64,000 nt of DNA from Hoeflea sp. BAL378 (GCF_000759435.1 NZ_JRJG01000008.1:40873-104872); one strand, 5' to 3'. Counted from the first letter of the stretch, positions 17,728-27,833 are shown. The notes: generated by a model from the sequence alone, not told the origin. Made by a program: numbers and translations.

Positions 17728-18842
17728 ATCTGCTAACCCTGCCGGCCCGCAATCTCCTGTCCCAGAGGATGCGCTCGGCGCTCACCGTGCTGGGCATCGC
17801 CGTCGCCGTCGGCAGCTTCATCGCGCTGACCGGGCTGACGCGCGGCCTGCAGGACGGCTATGCCCAGGGCGTCGGCGACGTCGGCGGCGATTTTGTCGTC
17901 GCCCAGCGCGGCACCTACAGCCTGGTCAGCAGCTCGATTTCCGAGGAGCTGGTGGAGAGGCTGGATGCGGTCCCCGGCGTCGAGGAAGCAGCCGGCATCA
18001 TCCTGTCGATCGCGGAGGTCGACGACGAGGCCAACATCTTCGTCGCCGGCTGGCCCGACGGCAGCTTCCTGTGGCGGTCGCTGGTCCTGGAGCAGGGGGT
18101 GGCGCCCGTCGGCGACCGCGAGGTGGTGCTCGGCCGCGCTGTTGCCGAGGCGCTCGGCAAGACGGTCGGCGACGAGATCCTTATCCAGTACGAGCCGTTC
18201 CGCGTCGCCGGCATTTCGGTGCCCGATTCGGTGTTCAACCAGAATGTTGCCGTCGCCCGGCTGCCCGGCCTGCAGGAACTGTTCGGGCGGCCCGCCAGCG
18301 TGTCGCTGGTGCAGGTGCGGCTGGCCCGTCCGGTCGACGCCCGCCAGGCGGCCGGCGTCAAGGCGGCGCTCGCCTCGGTGTCGCCGGTGATCGAGGTGAG
18401 CGACAGCGCCGAGTTCGCCCAGAACATGGATTTCGTCAAGACGGTCGATGCGATCACCTCGGCGGTCTCGCTGGTGATGATCCTCGCCTCGTCGATCCTG
18501 GTGGCGAACACGCTGCTGATGTCGGTGTCGGAGCGGGTGCAGGAATTCGGCATTCTAGCCGCGATCGGCTGGACGCCGGCGCGCATCCGCCTGCTCGTGG
18601 TGGTCGAGGGGGTGATGCTGTGCGTGCTCGGCAGCCTGTTCGGCATCGGCCTCGGCGTGGCGGCGATGCATCTGGTCTCCTGGCTCAGGATCTCGGCCGG
18701 CCTGCTGGAGCCCTATCTGTCGGTCGCCATCGTCGCGGAAGCGCTGACCTGGGTCATGCTGATCGGGCCGCTCGCCGCGCTCTATCCGGCCTGGCGGGTC
18801 ACCCGCGCCCCACCCTCCGCCGCCTTGCGCGGCGTTCGCTGA
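17724..18842 (+). CDS. FtsX/MacB-like ABC transporter permease
   Basis: A 372-residue permease with the MacB/LolC layout: one N-terminal membrane helix (residues 16-38, SALTVLGIAVAVGSFIALTG), a periplasmic domain of about 220 residues, and three C-terminal helices (about 255-275, 300-325, 340-360). The coupling-helix motif SERVQEFGILAAIGWTPARIR is conserved. It probably works as a dimer with the preceding ATPase and hands cargo to or from the MlaC-like protein. No outer-membrane partner gene is seen nearby. Confidence 0.88.
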   Translation: MNLLTLPARNLLSQRMRSALTVLGIAVAVGSFIALTGLTRGLQDGYAQGVGDVGGDFVVAQRGTYSLVSSSISEELVERLDAVPGVEEAAGIILSIAEVDDEANIFVAGWPDGSFLWRSLVLEQGVAPVGDREVVLGRAVAEALGKTVGDEILIQYEPFRVAGISVPDSVFNQNVAVARLPGLQELFGRPASVSLVQVRLARPVDARQAAGVKAALASVSPVIEVSDSAEFAQNMDFVKTVDAITSAVSLVMILASSILVANTLLMSVSERVQEFGILAAIGWTPARIRLLVVVEGVMLCVLGSLFGIGLGVAAMHLVSWLRISAGLLEPYLSVAIVAEALTWVMLIGPLAALYPAWRVTRAPPSAALRGVR

Positions 18843-19072
18843 ACCCTTGCACCCCGCTTCGGCCGGATGGTCCGCCGGGTTTCGATTTTTCCGGGAACAT
18901 TTTCCGCGTCCTTGCGGTTGCAAGGAACGTGGCGATGAGACGCTGATCCAACCTCAAATAAGATCCGCAGTGATCAAGACACTTTGGTCAACAACCGTCA
19001 TTGCGTCGTCCGTCACGTCGGGGAGCGCCGCCGGCACGATCCCGCTCGCTTGTCTTGTCGCGGCAGTGAACT
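18843..19072. other. Intergenic gap between ABC permease and ubiV
   Basis: A 230-base gap between converging genes. It contains one perfect hairpin, CCTTGC-GGTT-GCAAGG at 18910-18925, without a T-tract. A short open frame across the gap has no recognisable protein features. Nothing else was found. Confidence 0.5.
18910..18925. terminator. Hairpin after the ABC exporter operon
   Basis: Perfect 6-base stem (CCTTGC and GCAAGG) with a GGTT tetraloop, 68 bases after the permease stop. Position between convergent operons suggests a terminator, but there is no poly-T. Confidence 0.35.
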
Positions 19073-19984
19073 CTAGCTGCTAGCTGCGAGCCGTTGCGCC
19101 GCGCCCGACCAGTCGACGCCGGCGCGGCCGGTGAGGAAGCCGTCGGCATATTGGCCGCCCGGGGCCCGGGGCAGGGCGGCGGCGGACAGCGCCTCGGCGT
19201 CGATACGTCCGTCGATCAGGTCGCGGAACAGCGTGCAGACGTCGAGGAAGCCCTCGGCCTGGGGCGACAGGCGCAGCGCCGCGACGCCGGCCGCCGCAAG
19301 GCCCGGCAGTTGATTGGCGGCGTTGGCGCAGGTCGCCGACAGCGTCTGGACGCCGTTGACCGCGAGGAATTTCTCCCCGTCGAGCGTGTCGACGGCGCGG
19401 CCGTCGGGATCGGCGTTGCAGATGAACTGGCAATTGTCCTTGGCCCGGTCGTGCAGGCGGGCGTGGTAGCAGCGCGCCGAGATCGCCAGCGGCAGGCGCC
19501 CCCAGGCCCAGGCCTCGATGGCGACGGGCGCCGCCCCTGCCAGGATGGCGACGGAGGCGAGCGGCAATTCCGGCGGCAGGCAGATGCTGCGGGCGCCGCG
19601 CGCCTGCAGCCAGCGCACCGTGCTTTCATTGTAGACATTGACCAGCGGGCCCACGGAGAAGGCCGCGCCGGCGGGCAGGTGCGGCAGCGCCGAGAGGTCG
19701 TTGACCTCGATCTCGAGGCCCATGTCGACGAGGTCCTCGGTGAGCTTGCGTTCGCGCTTGAGCGTGATCAGCGCCAGGCTGGTCATGACCACGCGCTTGC
19801 CCGCGGCCTGCAGCCGCTCGATCACCTCGGGAAACCGGGTCTGGTAGAACGGCAGGCGCTTGGAGCACACGAGTTCGCCCAGCACCACGGTGTCGACCGG
19901 GGCCTCGTCGGCGAGGCGCAGGTAGAAATCGCGCCAGATGGCGGCGTCCCAGAAGAACTGGTTGGGCCCGACTGTGAGTTGCAT
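19073..19984 (-). CDS. ubiV: UbiV, O2-independent ubiquinone hydroxylation subunit
   Basis: A 303-residue U32-peptidase-family protein. UbiV pairs with UbiU to hydroxylate the quinone ring without oxygen, using prephenate as hydroxyl donor in known systems. The four cluster-ligand cysteines are present with the family spacing: Cys40 in GELVC, then C-x12-C-x3-C in RCYHARLHDRAKDNC followed by QFIC. Start ATG 19984 gives MQLTVGPNQFFW, the usual N-terminus. It is the third gene of the ubiT-ubiU-ubiV operon, 75 bases after ubiU. The Fe-S cluster is inferred from the cysteines. Confidence 0.93.
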   Translation of the reverse strand: MQLTVGPNQFFWDAAIWRDFYLRLADEAPVDTVVLGELVCSKRLPFYQTRFPEVIERLQAAGKRVVMTSLALITLKRERKLTEDLVDMGLEIEVNDLSALPHLPAGAAFSVGPLVNVYNESTVRWLQARGARSICLPPELPLASVAILAGAAPVAIEAWAWGRLPLAISARCYHARLHDRAKDNCQFICNADPDGRAVDTLDGEKFLAVNGVQTLSATCANAANQLPGLAAAGVAALRLSPQAEGFLDVCTLFRDLIDGRIDAEALSAAALPRAPGGQYADGFLTGRAGVDWSGAAQRLAASS

Positions 19985-20059
19985 GTGCCTCGTATCCTCT
20001 TTCGCGGTCCTTGGTTTCTCGGTCCCTGGAAACACGCGCGGGGGTTTCCTAAGACCGGT

Positions 20060-21040
20060 CTATCTCCACGTCTTGCGATAGGCGCCGGTGGTGGCGGCCT
20101 GGCCTTCGGTGAGGCTTGCGAGCGTGCCCGGCGGCACCGGCCTGCCGGCCGCCACGGCCTCCACCGCGGTGCGGAAGCTGCGCACCACCTGGGCGACATA
20201 GGCGCGCGAGCGCTGCCGCCCCTCGATCTTGAGCGCAGTGACGCCGGCCTTGGCGAGCGCCGGGATCAGGTCCTTGGCATCAAGGCTGCTCGGGTCCTCG
20301 AACACATGGCCGGTCATGTCGCCGCTCTGGAAGCAGCCCTTGCACAGCGTCGGGTAGGGCGCCGGCTCGTCCTTGGCGTTGCGCTGGATGGTGTATCCGC
20401 CCAGCCTGGCGTCGAGCGCGCCCTTCGTCTCGACATACTGGACATGGGAGGGCGGCGAACAGACGCCGTTCATGTTGGGGGACTTGCCGGTGATGTAGGA
20501 GGAGAGCGAGCAGCGCCCCTCTGCCATCACGCAGAGCCCGCCGAAGACGAAGACCTCGGTCTCCACGTCGATCTCGCGGTTGATGGCGGTGATCTCGGCC
20601 ACGGTGAGAACGCGCGGCAGCACCACGCGGCGCACGCCGAAGGCGGTGGCGTAGAAGTTGATCGCGTCCGGATTGGCGGCGGCCGCCTGCACCGAAAGAT
20701 GGCGCCTGAGGTCCGGATGGTGCTCGGCCGCGTGCGCGAGCAGGCCCAGATCCGCCAGGATCACCGCATCGACATCCGCGGTCTCGGCATCCGCCACCGC
20801 GCGGTGCCAGAGCCCTTCGGCGCCGGCGCGGGGAAAGGTGTTGATCGCCACCAGCACCTTGGCGCCGCGGCGGTGCGCATAGTCCACGCCCTGGGCCAGT
20901 TCCTCGCGGCTGAAATTGAGGCCGGGGAAGTTGCGCGCATTGGTCTCGTCGGCGAAGCCGCAATAGATGGTGTGGGCGCCGGCGTCGACAGCGGCGCGCA
21001 AGGCCGCAGGCGTGCCGGCGGGGCAGACAAGCTCCATCAT
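20060..21040 (-). CDS. ubiU: UbiU, O2-independent ubiquinone hydroxylation subunit
   Basis: A 326-residue U32-peptidase-like protein starting MMELVCPAGTP, as in E. coli UbiU. The 4Fe-4S cysteines appear as C-x6-C-x16-C-x38-C: GGLCVMAEGRC, then NGVC, then TLCKGC. This spacing matches the one known for the E. coli protein (169, 176, 193, 232). Its ATG at 21040 overlaps the ubiT stop by 4 bases. With UbiV it would form the anaerobic hydroxylase that replaces the flavin monooxygenases UbiF/H/I when oxygen is lacking. Confidence 0.94.
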   Translation of the reverse strand: MMELVCPAGTPAALRAAVDAGAHTIYCGFADETNARNFPGLNFSREELAQGVDYAHRRGAKVLVAINTFPRAGAEGLWHRAVADAETADVDAVILADLGLLAHAAEHHPDLRRHLSVQAAAANPDAINFYATAFGVRRVVLPRVLTVAEITAINREIDVETEVFVFGGLCVMAEGRCSLSSYITGKSPNMNGVCSPPSHVQYVETKGALDARLGGYTIQRNAKDEPAPYPTLCKGCFQSGDMTGHVFEDPSSLDAKDLIPALAKAGVTALKIEGRQRSRAYVAQVVRSFRTAVEAVAAGRPVPPGTLASLTEGQAATTGAYRKTWR

Positions 21041-21573
21041 GGCCGCGCCTCCGCCCGGCGCAGCGGCATGCCGGTCCGGCGTTCGGCCAGGTCGATGAAG
21101 GGCATCAGGAGGCGGCCGAAGGGTCCCGACAGGCCGGCGATTTCGGCGCCGAGATCCAGTTCGCAATCGTCGATGGCGTTCCTGAGCGCCAGCGCCGCGG
21201 AGGTGTCGCCGTCGATCACCAGGTCGCGGGAGAAAAACAGCGCGTCGCCGTCCCAGGTGCCGTGCACCAGGCCGAGCAGGGCGGACAGCGGCCCGGCGAT
21301 GCGGGCGTCGGCCCTGGGCGGGTCGCGGTGCAGGGTGATGCGCATCGCGGTCGGATGCGGGCGCAGCAGCAGCGTGACCGGCAGGTCGGTCGGCGCGATG
21401 GCGAAGCTGGAATCGACATAGGGGCCGAGGCGGCTGATCAGACCCGGGTGACGGGTGACCAGCCGCCGCGCCAGCACCGTCAGCGCCTGGGCAATCGGCG
21501 CCAGCGGTACAAAGCTCAAGGGCTTTGCCAACAGCGACGGAACGGTCGGGAATGGCGTATGGATATCGGACAC
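21037..21573 (-). CDS. ubiT: UbiT, SCP2-domain ubiquinone accessory protein
   Basis: A 178-residue SCP2-like lipid-binding protein. UbiT is the anaerobic counterpart of UbiJ and presents the polyprenyl intermediates to UbiUV. The N-terminal helix (PLAPIAQALTVLARRLV) is followed by an SCP2 core with LRPHPTAMRITLHRDPP, a conserved DGDALFFSRDLVIDGDTSAALALRNAID stretch (seen as DGDALFFSRDL and ALALRNAIDD), and a C-terminal helix. Start is GTG 21573 with GAGG 7 bases upstream. It is first in the operon and overlaps ubiU by 4 bases. The FNR-like box lies about 63 bases upstream. Confidence 0.9.
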   Translation of the reverse strand: MSDIHTPFPTVPSLLAKPLSFVPLAPIAQALTVLARRLVTRHPGLISRLGPYVDSSFAIAPTDLPVTLLLRPHPTAMRITLHRDPPRADARIAGPLSALLGLVHGTWDGDALFFSRDLVIDGDTSAALALRNAIDDCELDLGAEIAGLSGPFGRLLMPFIDLAERRTGMPLRRAEARP

Positions 21574-21635
21574 TTAGGCCTCAAGGTGAACTCCGGAGCG
21601 TATCTTGAGTCTAATCCGGCGGCGGGGCGGTCGGG

Positions 21636-21649
21636 TTGATTTAAGTCAA
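21636..21649. promoter_or_regulatory. FNR/FixK-type box between ubiT and ubiD
   Basis: TTGAT-TTAA-GTCAA matches the FNR/FixK consensus TTGAT-N4-ATCAA at 9 of 10 defined bases. It lies in the divergent gap between ubiTUV and ubiDX, 63 bases upstream of the ubiT start codon. E. coli ubiTUV genes are known to be FNR-activated, so oxygen control here is a well-supported inference. A weaker half-match (TTGAG-TCTA-ATCCG) lies at 21605-21618. Confidence 0.72.
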
Positions 21650-21805
21650 CTCAATGCGCGAACGGCGCTGCTAACACCTCAGGACCCAATGCCTGTCGCG
21701 CCAACCGGCTTTCGTTGCCGCGCGCGGCCAGCATTGACCCAAATTCGTGCAGCGGCCGAAGCGCCCCCGAGGCGAGAGGCGGCGCTGCAAGCCACGGGAG
21801 CCATC

Positions 21806-23314
21806 TTGGACGCGATCCACCGCCATCTGCCGGTCTTTTCGACCCTGCGCGCCTTTCTCGACTGGGCCGAGGCGGGCGGCGACCTGGTGCGGGTCGCCCA
21901 GCCTGTGGCGACGCGCCATGAGATCACCGCGGTGCAGATGAAGGTGCTCGCCGCCGGCGGACCGGTGCTGAGATTCGACCAGCCGGTGCTGGCTGACGGC
22001 CGCATGTCGAAGATGCCGGTGATCACCAATCTGTTCGGCACCCGCCGCCGCGTTGCCGCGGGCCTGGGCCTTCTGCCCGAACAGGTCGCCGATTTCGGAC
22101 AGTTTCTGGCGGACCTGCGCACGCCCGCCCCGGTCGATGGCATGCGCGACGCTCTGTCGCGCTGGCCGATGCTGAAGGCGGCGCTCAGCACAAGGCCCAA
22201 GGTGTTGCGCAAGGCCCCGGTGCAGGAGGTGGTCGACACCGCGCCGGATCTGGACAGCCTGCCGGTGCAGACCTGCTGGCCCGGCGACGGCGGGCCGCTC
22301 GTCACCTGGCCGGTGGTGCTCACCCGTCCGCACGGCAGCGAGGCGCAGGATGTGGCGCGCTACAATGCGGGCGTCTATCGCGCGCAGGTCATGGGCCGCG
22401 ACCGGCTGATCCTGCGCTGGCTGGCGCACCGCGGCGGTGCGGCGCATCATCGCGGCTGGGCGCGGGCGGGCGAGAAGATGCCGGTGGCGATCGTGCTCGG
22501 GGCGGACCCGGCGACGCTGCTGGCCGCCACGCTGCCGCTGCCCGAGACCGTGTCGGAACTCGCCTTTTCGGGCGTGCTGCGCGGCGAGCGCACCGAGCTG
22601 GTGCCCGCCCGCACCGTGCCGCTCCTGGTGCCTGCCCATGCCGAAATGGTGCTCGAAGGCTGGGTCTCGCCGACCGAGACCGCGCCCGAGGGACCTTTCG
22701 GCGACCACACTGGCTACTACAACGCGGTCGAGCCGTTCCCGGTGATGCAGGTGACGGCGCTGACCCACCGCCGCAATCCGCTCTATCTGTCCACCTCGAC
22801 CGGGCGTCCGCCGGACGAGCCGTCGGTCATCGCCGAAGTGTTCAACGAACTGGTGCTGCCGGTGATCCGCCAGCAGATCCCCGAGGTCACCGATCTCTGG
22901 CTGCCGCCGGCGGCGTGCTCCTACCGCATCGCCGTGGTCGCCATCGACAAGCGCTATCCGGGCCAGGCGCGCCGGGTGATGATGGCGCTGTGGGGCATGC
23001 TGCCGCAGTTTTCCTACACCAAGATGATCATCGTGGTCGACGCCGGCATCGACGTGCGCAACTGGGACGACATCGCCTGGGTGATGGCGACGCGGATGGA
23101 TCCGGGCCGGGATGTGCTGATGCTCGACCGCACGCCGATGGACTATCTCGATTTCGCCTCGCCGATCGAGGGGCTGGCCGGCAAGATGGGGATCGACGCC
23201 ACCACCAAGATCGGCACCGAGACCGCGCGGCAATGGGGCGAGGTCATCGCAATGTCGGCCGAGAACGAAGCTTTCGCCGACCGGCTGATCGCCGGACTGG
23301 GAGGGGCGAAATGA
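21806..23314 (+). CDS. ubiD: UbiD-family prenylated-FMN decarboxylase
   Basis: A protein of about 502 residues in the UbiD family, which removes the carboxylate from 3-polyprenyl-4-hydroxybenzoate using prenylated FMN. Marks are the N-terminal STLRAFLDWAEAGGDLVRV, the ARYNAGVYRAQVMGRDRL region, the catalytic ETAPEGPFGDHTGYY segment with the Glu-Arg-Glu-type network, and a C-terminal GIDATTKIGTE. TTG 21806 is preferred because GGGAG lies 5 bases upstream and the family N-terminus starts here; ATG 21689 would add 39 residues unlike the family. It overlaps ubiX by 4 bases. Confidence 0.9.
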   Translation: MDAIHRHLPVFSTLRAFLDWAEAGGDLVRVAQPVATRHEITAVQMKVLAAGGPVLRFDQPVLADGRMSKMPVITNLFGTRRRVAAGLGLLPEQVADFGQFLADLRTPAPVDGMRDALSRWPMLKAALSTRPKVLRKAPVQEVVDTAPDLDSLPVQTCWPGDGGPLVTWPVVLTRPHGSEAQDVARYNAGVYRAQVMGRDRLILRWLAHRGGAAHHRGWARAGEKMPVAIVLGADPATLLAATLPLPETVSELAFSGVLRGERTELVPARTVPLLVPAHAEMVLEGWVSPTETAPEGPFGDHTGYYNAVEPFPVMQVTALTHRRNPLYLSTSTGRPPDEPSVIAEVFNELVLPVIRQQIPEVTDLWLPPAACSYRIAVVAIDKRYPGQARRVMMALWGMLPQFSYTKMIIVVDAGIDVRNWDDIAWVMATRMDPGRDVLMLDRTPMDYLDFASPIEGLAGKMGIDATTKIGTETARQWGEVIAMSAENEAFADRLIAGLGGAK

Positions 23315-23889
23315 GGGTGATCCTGGGGGTTTCCGGCGCTTCGGGCGCGGCCCTGTCGCTTGCCGCGGCACGGCACCTGCGCGCGCTCGGCGCCAGCATC
23401 GATCTCGTCGTCAGCCCGGCCGCGGAGCGCACGCTTTCGGCGGAATGCGGCCCGGAAGCGCTCAGCGAACTGGCCGCGCTGTGCAACCATTGCCACGCTC
23501 CCGAGGATGTGGGCGCCGTCATCGCCTCGGGCTCCGCGCCGGTGGCGGGTATGCTGGTGGCGCCGTGCTCGATGCGCAGCCTCGCCGCGATCGCGCTCGG
23601 CCTCGACGACAACCTGCTCACCCGCGCGGCCGGGGTTCAGCTCAAGGAGCGCCGCAGGCTGGTGCTGCTGGCGCGCGAGGCGCCGCTGACGCTCGCGCAT
23701 CTGCGCAACATGACGGCGGTGACGGAAATGGGCGGCATCGTCATGCCGCCGGTGCCGGCCTTCTACCTGCGCCCGAAGTCGATGGAGCAGATGGTCGAGC
23801 AGATCGCCGCACGGGCCGTCGATCTCCTGCGCCTCGGCGCCCCTGTTGCGCAGGCCTGGGCGGGCGAGGCCCGCGACCAAGCCGACTGA
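23311..23889 (+). CDS. ubiX: UbiX flavin prenyltransferase
   Basis: A 192-residue flavin prenyltransferase that attaches a dimethylallyl unit to FMN to make the UbiD cofactor. The N-terminal GVSGASGAALSL phosphate-binding loop (residues 6-17), the GMLVAPCSMRSLAAIALGL segment and the C-terminal MPPVPAFYLRP and MVEQIAARAVDLL match the family. Length is normal. Its ATG overlaps the ubiD stop. With ubiT, ubiU and ubiV across the divergent promoter, the five genes form an anaerobic ubiquinone module. Confidence 0.93.
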   Translation: MRVILGVSGASGAALSLAAARHLRALGASIDLVVSPAAERTLSAECGPEALSELAALCNHCHAPEDVGAVIASGSAPVAGMLVAPCSMRSLAAIALGLDDNLLTRAAGVQLKERRRLVLLAREAPLTLAHLRNMTAVTEMGGIVMPPVPAFYLRPKSMEQMVEQIAARAVDLLRLGAPVAQAWAGEARDQAD

Positions 23890-24129
23890 GGCCGAATGCC
23901 GGGCTGACGCTTGAAGGCGCAATCTCCACTCGTCAGACATGATGCCGGCATGCGGCTCGGCGGACCTGCGTCCCCCAAAATTCGCCGACGAGGTCACCTA
24001 CGGGCACTTGCAAGTCTCTCTGAGTCCAACGTTTTTGTGACCTCCGGCGGTCGCGGCCCGGCTGCTCGCACCTGCCTTGTGCCGGCCAGCCGGCCGGGCC
24101 TTGGAGAGAGATCCATCATGGCTGTTTAC

Positions 24130-24152
24130 AAAAATAATATAGTATGATTTTT
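24130..24152. promoter_or_regulatory. AT-rich palindrome upstream of ytfQ
   Basis: Imperfect palindrome centred on 24141: arms AAAAAT-A-ATA and TAT-G-ATTTTT match at 9 of 11 positions. It is the most AT-rich spot in the area and lies about 50 bases before the ytfQ start. It is the best candidate operator for the GntR regulator encoded at the end of this operon. Confidence 0.45.
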
Positions 24153-24155
24153 TAA

Positions 24156-24185
24156 CTCCCGGGCAGGAGCCCTTCATTTCGGGAG
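24156..24185 (+). promoter_or_regulatory. Hairpin covering the ytfQ ribosome binding site
   Basis: CTCCCG at 24156-24161 is complementary to CGGGAG at 24180-24185, which includes the Shine-Dalgarno sequence. A competing inner hairpin GGGC-AGGA-GCCC (24161-24172) shares a base with the first arm. The leader could thus limit translation of ytfQ unless opened by protein or ligand. Function is inferred from complementarity only. Confidence 0.35.
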
Positions 24186-24191
24186 GAAATC

Positions 24192-25154
24192 ATGAAGTCT
24201 AGCAAAGCCATTCTTGGGGCGGGCATACTCGCGTCCATGCTTATGATGTCGTCGAGCGTTCTGGCGCAGACGGTCGGGTTCTCGCAGATCGGATCCGAAT
24301 CCGGCTGGCGCGCGGCGGAAACCACGCTGACCCAGCAGCAGGCCAAGGAACGCGGCATCGATCTCAAATTCGCCGATGCGCAGCAGAAGCAGGAAAACCA
24401 GATCAAGGCGCTGAAGTCATTCATCGCCCAGGGCGTGGACGCCATCCTGCTCGCACCGGTGGTCGCCACAGGCTGGGATTCGGTTCTGGAAGAAGCCAAG
24501 GAAGCCGAGATCCCGGTGATCCTGCTCGACCGCATGGTCGATTCGTCCGACGACCTCTATCTCACCGCCGTTGGCTCCGACCTCGTGCATGAAGGCAGCG
24601 TCGCCGGCAAGTGGCTGGTCGACGAACTCGCCGGCAAGGACTGCAACGTGGTCGAGCTGCAGGGCACTACCGGCTCGTCGCCGGCCATTGACCGCAAGAA
24701 GGGCTTCGAAGAGGCCATCGCCGGCCATGCCAACATCAAGCTGATCCGCAGCCAGACCGGCGACTTCACCCGCACCAAGGGCAAGGAAGTCATGGAAAGC
24801 TTCCTCAAGGCCGAGGACGGCGGCAAGAACATCTGCGCGCTCTACGCCCACAATGACGACATGGCCGTGGGCGCCATCCAGGCGATCAAGGAAGCCGGCC
24901 TGAAGCCGGGCGAGGACATTCTGGTCGTCTCGATCGACGCCGTGCCGGACATCTTCCAGGCGATGGCCGCGGGCGAAGCCAATGCGACCGTGGAGCTGAC
25001 GCCGAACATGGCCGGCCCCGCCTTCGACGCGCTGGCGGCCTATATGAAGGACGGCACCATGCCGCCCAAGTTCATCCAGACCGAGTCCAAGCTCTATACC
25101 CAGGCCGACGATCCGCAGGCCGTGTACGAGCAGAAAAAAGACCTCGGATACTGA
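24192..25154 (+). CDS. ytfQ: YtfQ-like galactofuranose-binding periplasmic protein
   Basis: A 320-residue periplasmic sugar-binding protein of the ribose/galactose family. A signal peptide covers residues 1-25 (cleavage after SSVLA). The mature start QTVGFSQIGSESGWRAAE is characteristic of YtfQ, which binds galactofuranose in E. coli. Ligand-contact motifs seen include LAPVVATGWDSVL, LLDRMVDSSD and ALYAHNDDMAVGAIQAI. It heads the ytfQRT-yjfF operon and is followed by a large hairpin before the ATPase gene. Confidence 0.9.
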   Translation: MKSSKAILGAGILASMLMMSSSVLAQTVGFSQIGSESGWRAAETTLTQQQAKERGIDLKFADAQQKQENQIKALKSFIAQGVDAILLAPVVATGWDSVLEEAKEAEIPVILLDRMVDSSDDLYLTAVGSDLVHEGSVAGKWLVDELAGKDCNVVELQGTTGSSPAIDRKKGFEEAIAGHANIKLIRSQTGDFTRTKGKEVMESFLKAEDGGKNICALYAHNDDMAVGAIQAIKEAGLKPGEDILVVSIDAVPDIFQAMAAGEANATVELTPNMAGPAFDALAAYMKDGTMPPKFIQTESKLYTQADDPQAVYEQKKDLGY

Positions 25155-25157
25155 GAT

Positions 25158-25203
25158 GTGGCGGACGGCGGCTGGTTCATCCCCGGCCGCCGTCTGGCGC
25201 CAC
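25158..25203. repeat. Long interrupted hairpin between ytfQ and ytfR
   Basis: GTGGCG plus GACGGCGGC on the left pair with GCCGCCGTC and CGCCAC on the right, 15 base pairs in total with a TGG bulge and a 13-base loop. It starts 3 bases after the ytfQ stop. Such structures protect the binding-protein message from 3' decay or cause partial termination, giving excess binding protein. Confidence 0.65.
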
Positions 25204-25272
25204 AGGGCTGATGTGTCATAGTGGACCATCAGCCGCCGACGGCCATTCAGAAAAATTTGGGGGGAGGCCCAG

Positions 25273-26798
<1,526 letters not shown>

Positions 26799-26802
<4 letters not shown>

Positions 26803-27833
26803 ACGGGCTGGTTTTGTTTTCCCGCCGGATCTGGCCGCAGCTGCTCACGCTCGCGGTGATCGTCGGCCTGATCTCGGTGATGTTTCCCGGCTTCTTCGAC
26901 ATTTCCATCGCCAATGGCCGGCTCTACGGCAGCCCGATCGACATTCTCAACCGCGGCGCGCCGGTGGCGCTGCTGGCGATCGGCATGACGCTGGTGATCG
27001 CCACGCGCGGCATCGACCTGTCGGTCGGCGCGGTGATGGCGATCTGCGGCGCGGTCTCGGCCTGGGGCATCACCGAAGGCTACGGGCTTTTTCCGACCCT
27101 GGCGATGGCGCTCTCGGCGGGGCTTGCCTGCGGGCTGTGGAACGGGGTGCTGGTGGCCTTGCTCGGCATCCAGCCGATCGTGGCGACGCTGATCCTGATG
27201 GTGGCGGGGCGGGGCATCGCGCAGTTGATCACCGAAGGGGCCATCCTCACCTTCAACCATGAGGGACTAATTTTCTTCGGGTCGGGGTCGGTGTGGGCGA
27301 TCCCGACGCCCGTGATCATCGGTGTGCTCACGGGGGCGATCGTGACGCTGATCGTGCGGCGCTCCGCGCTCGGCATGCTGATCGAGGCGATCGGCATCAA
27401 CCTGCGCGCCAGCACTCTGGCCGGCGTCAACACGCGGGTGCTGCTGATTGCGGTCTACATGACCTCGGGCTTCTGTGCCGCACTCGCCGGCATCATCGCC
27501 GCCGCCGACATCCGCGGCGCCGACGCCAACAATGCCGGGCTCTGGCTCGAGCTCGACGCCATCCTGGCGGTGGTTGTCGGCGGCACCTCGCTGCTCGGCG
27601 GCCGCTTCTCGCTGATCGCCTCGCTGATCGGGGCGCTGATCATCCAGGCGGTCAATACCGGCATCCTGCTGTCGGGCTTCCCGCCGGAGTTCAACCTGAT
27701 CATCAAGGCGGTCATCATCTTGATCATCCTGGTGCTGCAGTCGCCGACGATGCGGACCGTGCTGGTGTTCTTTTCAAGCGACAAGGCGGCCGGCATCGAC
27801 AGTGAGAAACAGAAAGAGACGGTGGCCCCATGA
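26799..27833 (+). CDS. ytfT: YtfT-like sugar ABC transporter permease
   Basis: A 344-residue permease of the RbsC family with about nine hydrophobic helices. The conserved GMTLVIATRGIDLSVGAVMAI (split GMTLVIATRG and IDLSVGAVMAI) near residue 65 and the GGTSLLGGRFSLIASLIGAL region near residue 265 are family marks. The downstream overlap with yjfF is 4 bases. It forms a heterodimeric channel with YjfF. Confidence 0.91.

Larger units (their letters stand above)
23890..24191. other. Leader region of the ytf operon
   Basis: A 302-base gap after ubiX. Its last 70 bases form a marked AT-rich island in high-GC surroundings and hold a 23-base imperfect palindrome and a ribosome-site hairpin, described separately. 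The first 200 bases show nothing I recognise; a short open frame at 23911-24147 has no protein character. Confidence 0.6.

Noticed and set aside
19094..21421. Very long open frame (775 codons) on the + strand opposite ubiV/ubiU/ubiT
   Set aside because: It mirrors the codon phase of the real minus-strand genes in high-GC DNA and has no protein motifs. UbiT, UbiU and UbiV on the other strand are unmistakable.
23911..24147. Small 78-codon open frame in the gap before ytfQ
   Set aside because: No ribosome binding site, unusual composition, and it runs into the AT-rich operator region.
24125..24148. TTTACA and TATGAT as a sigma-70 promoter of ytfQ
   Set aside because: The spacer is only 12 bases, too short for a standard promoter. 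The palindrome in the same place is a better explanation.
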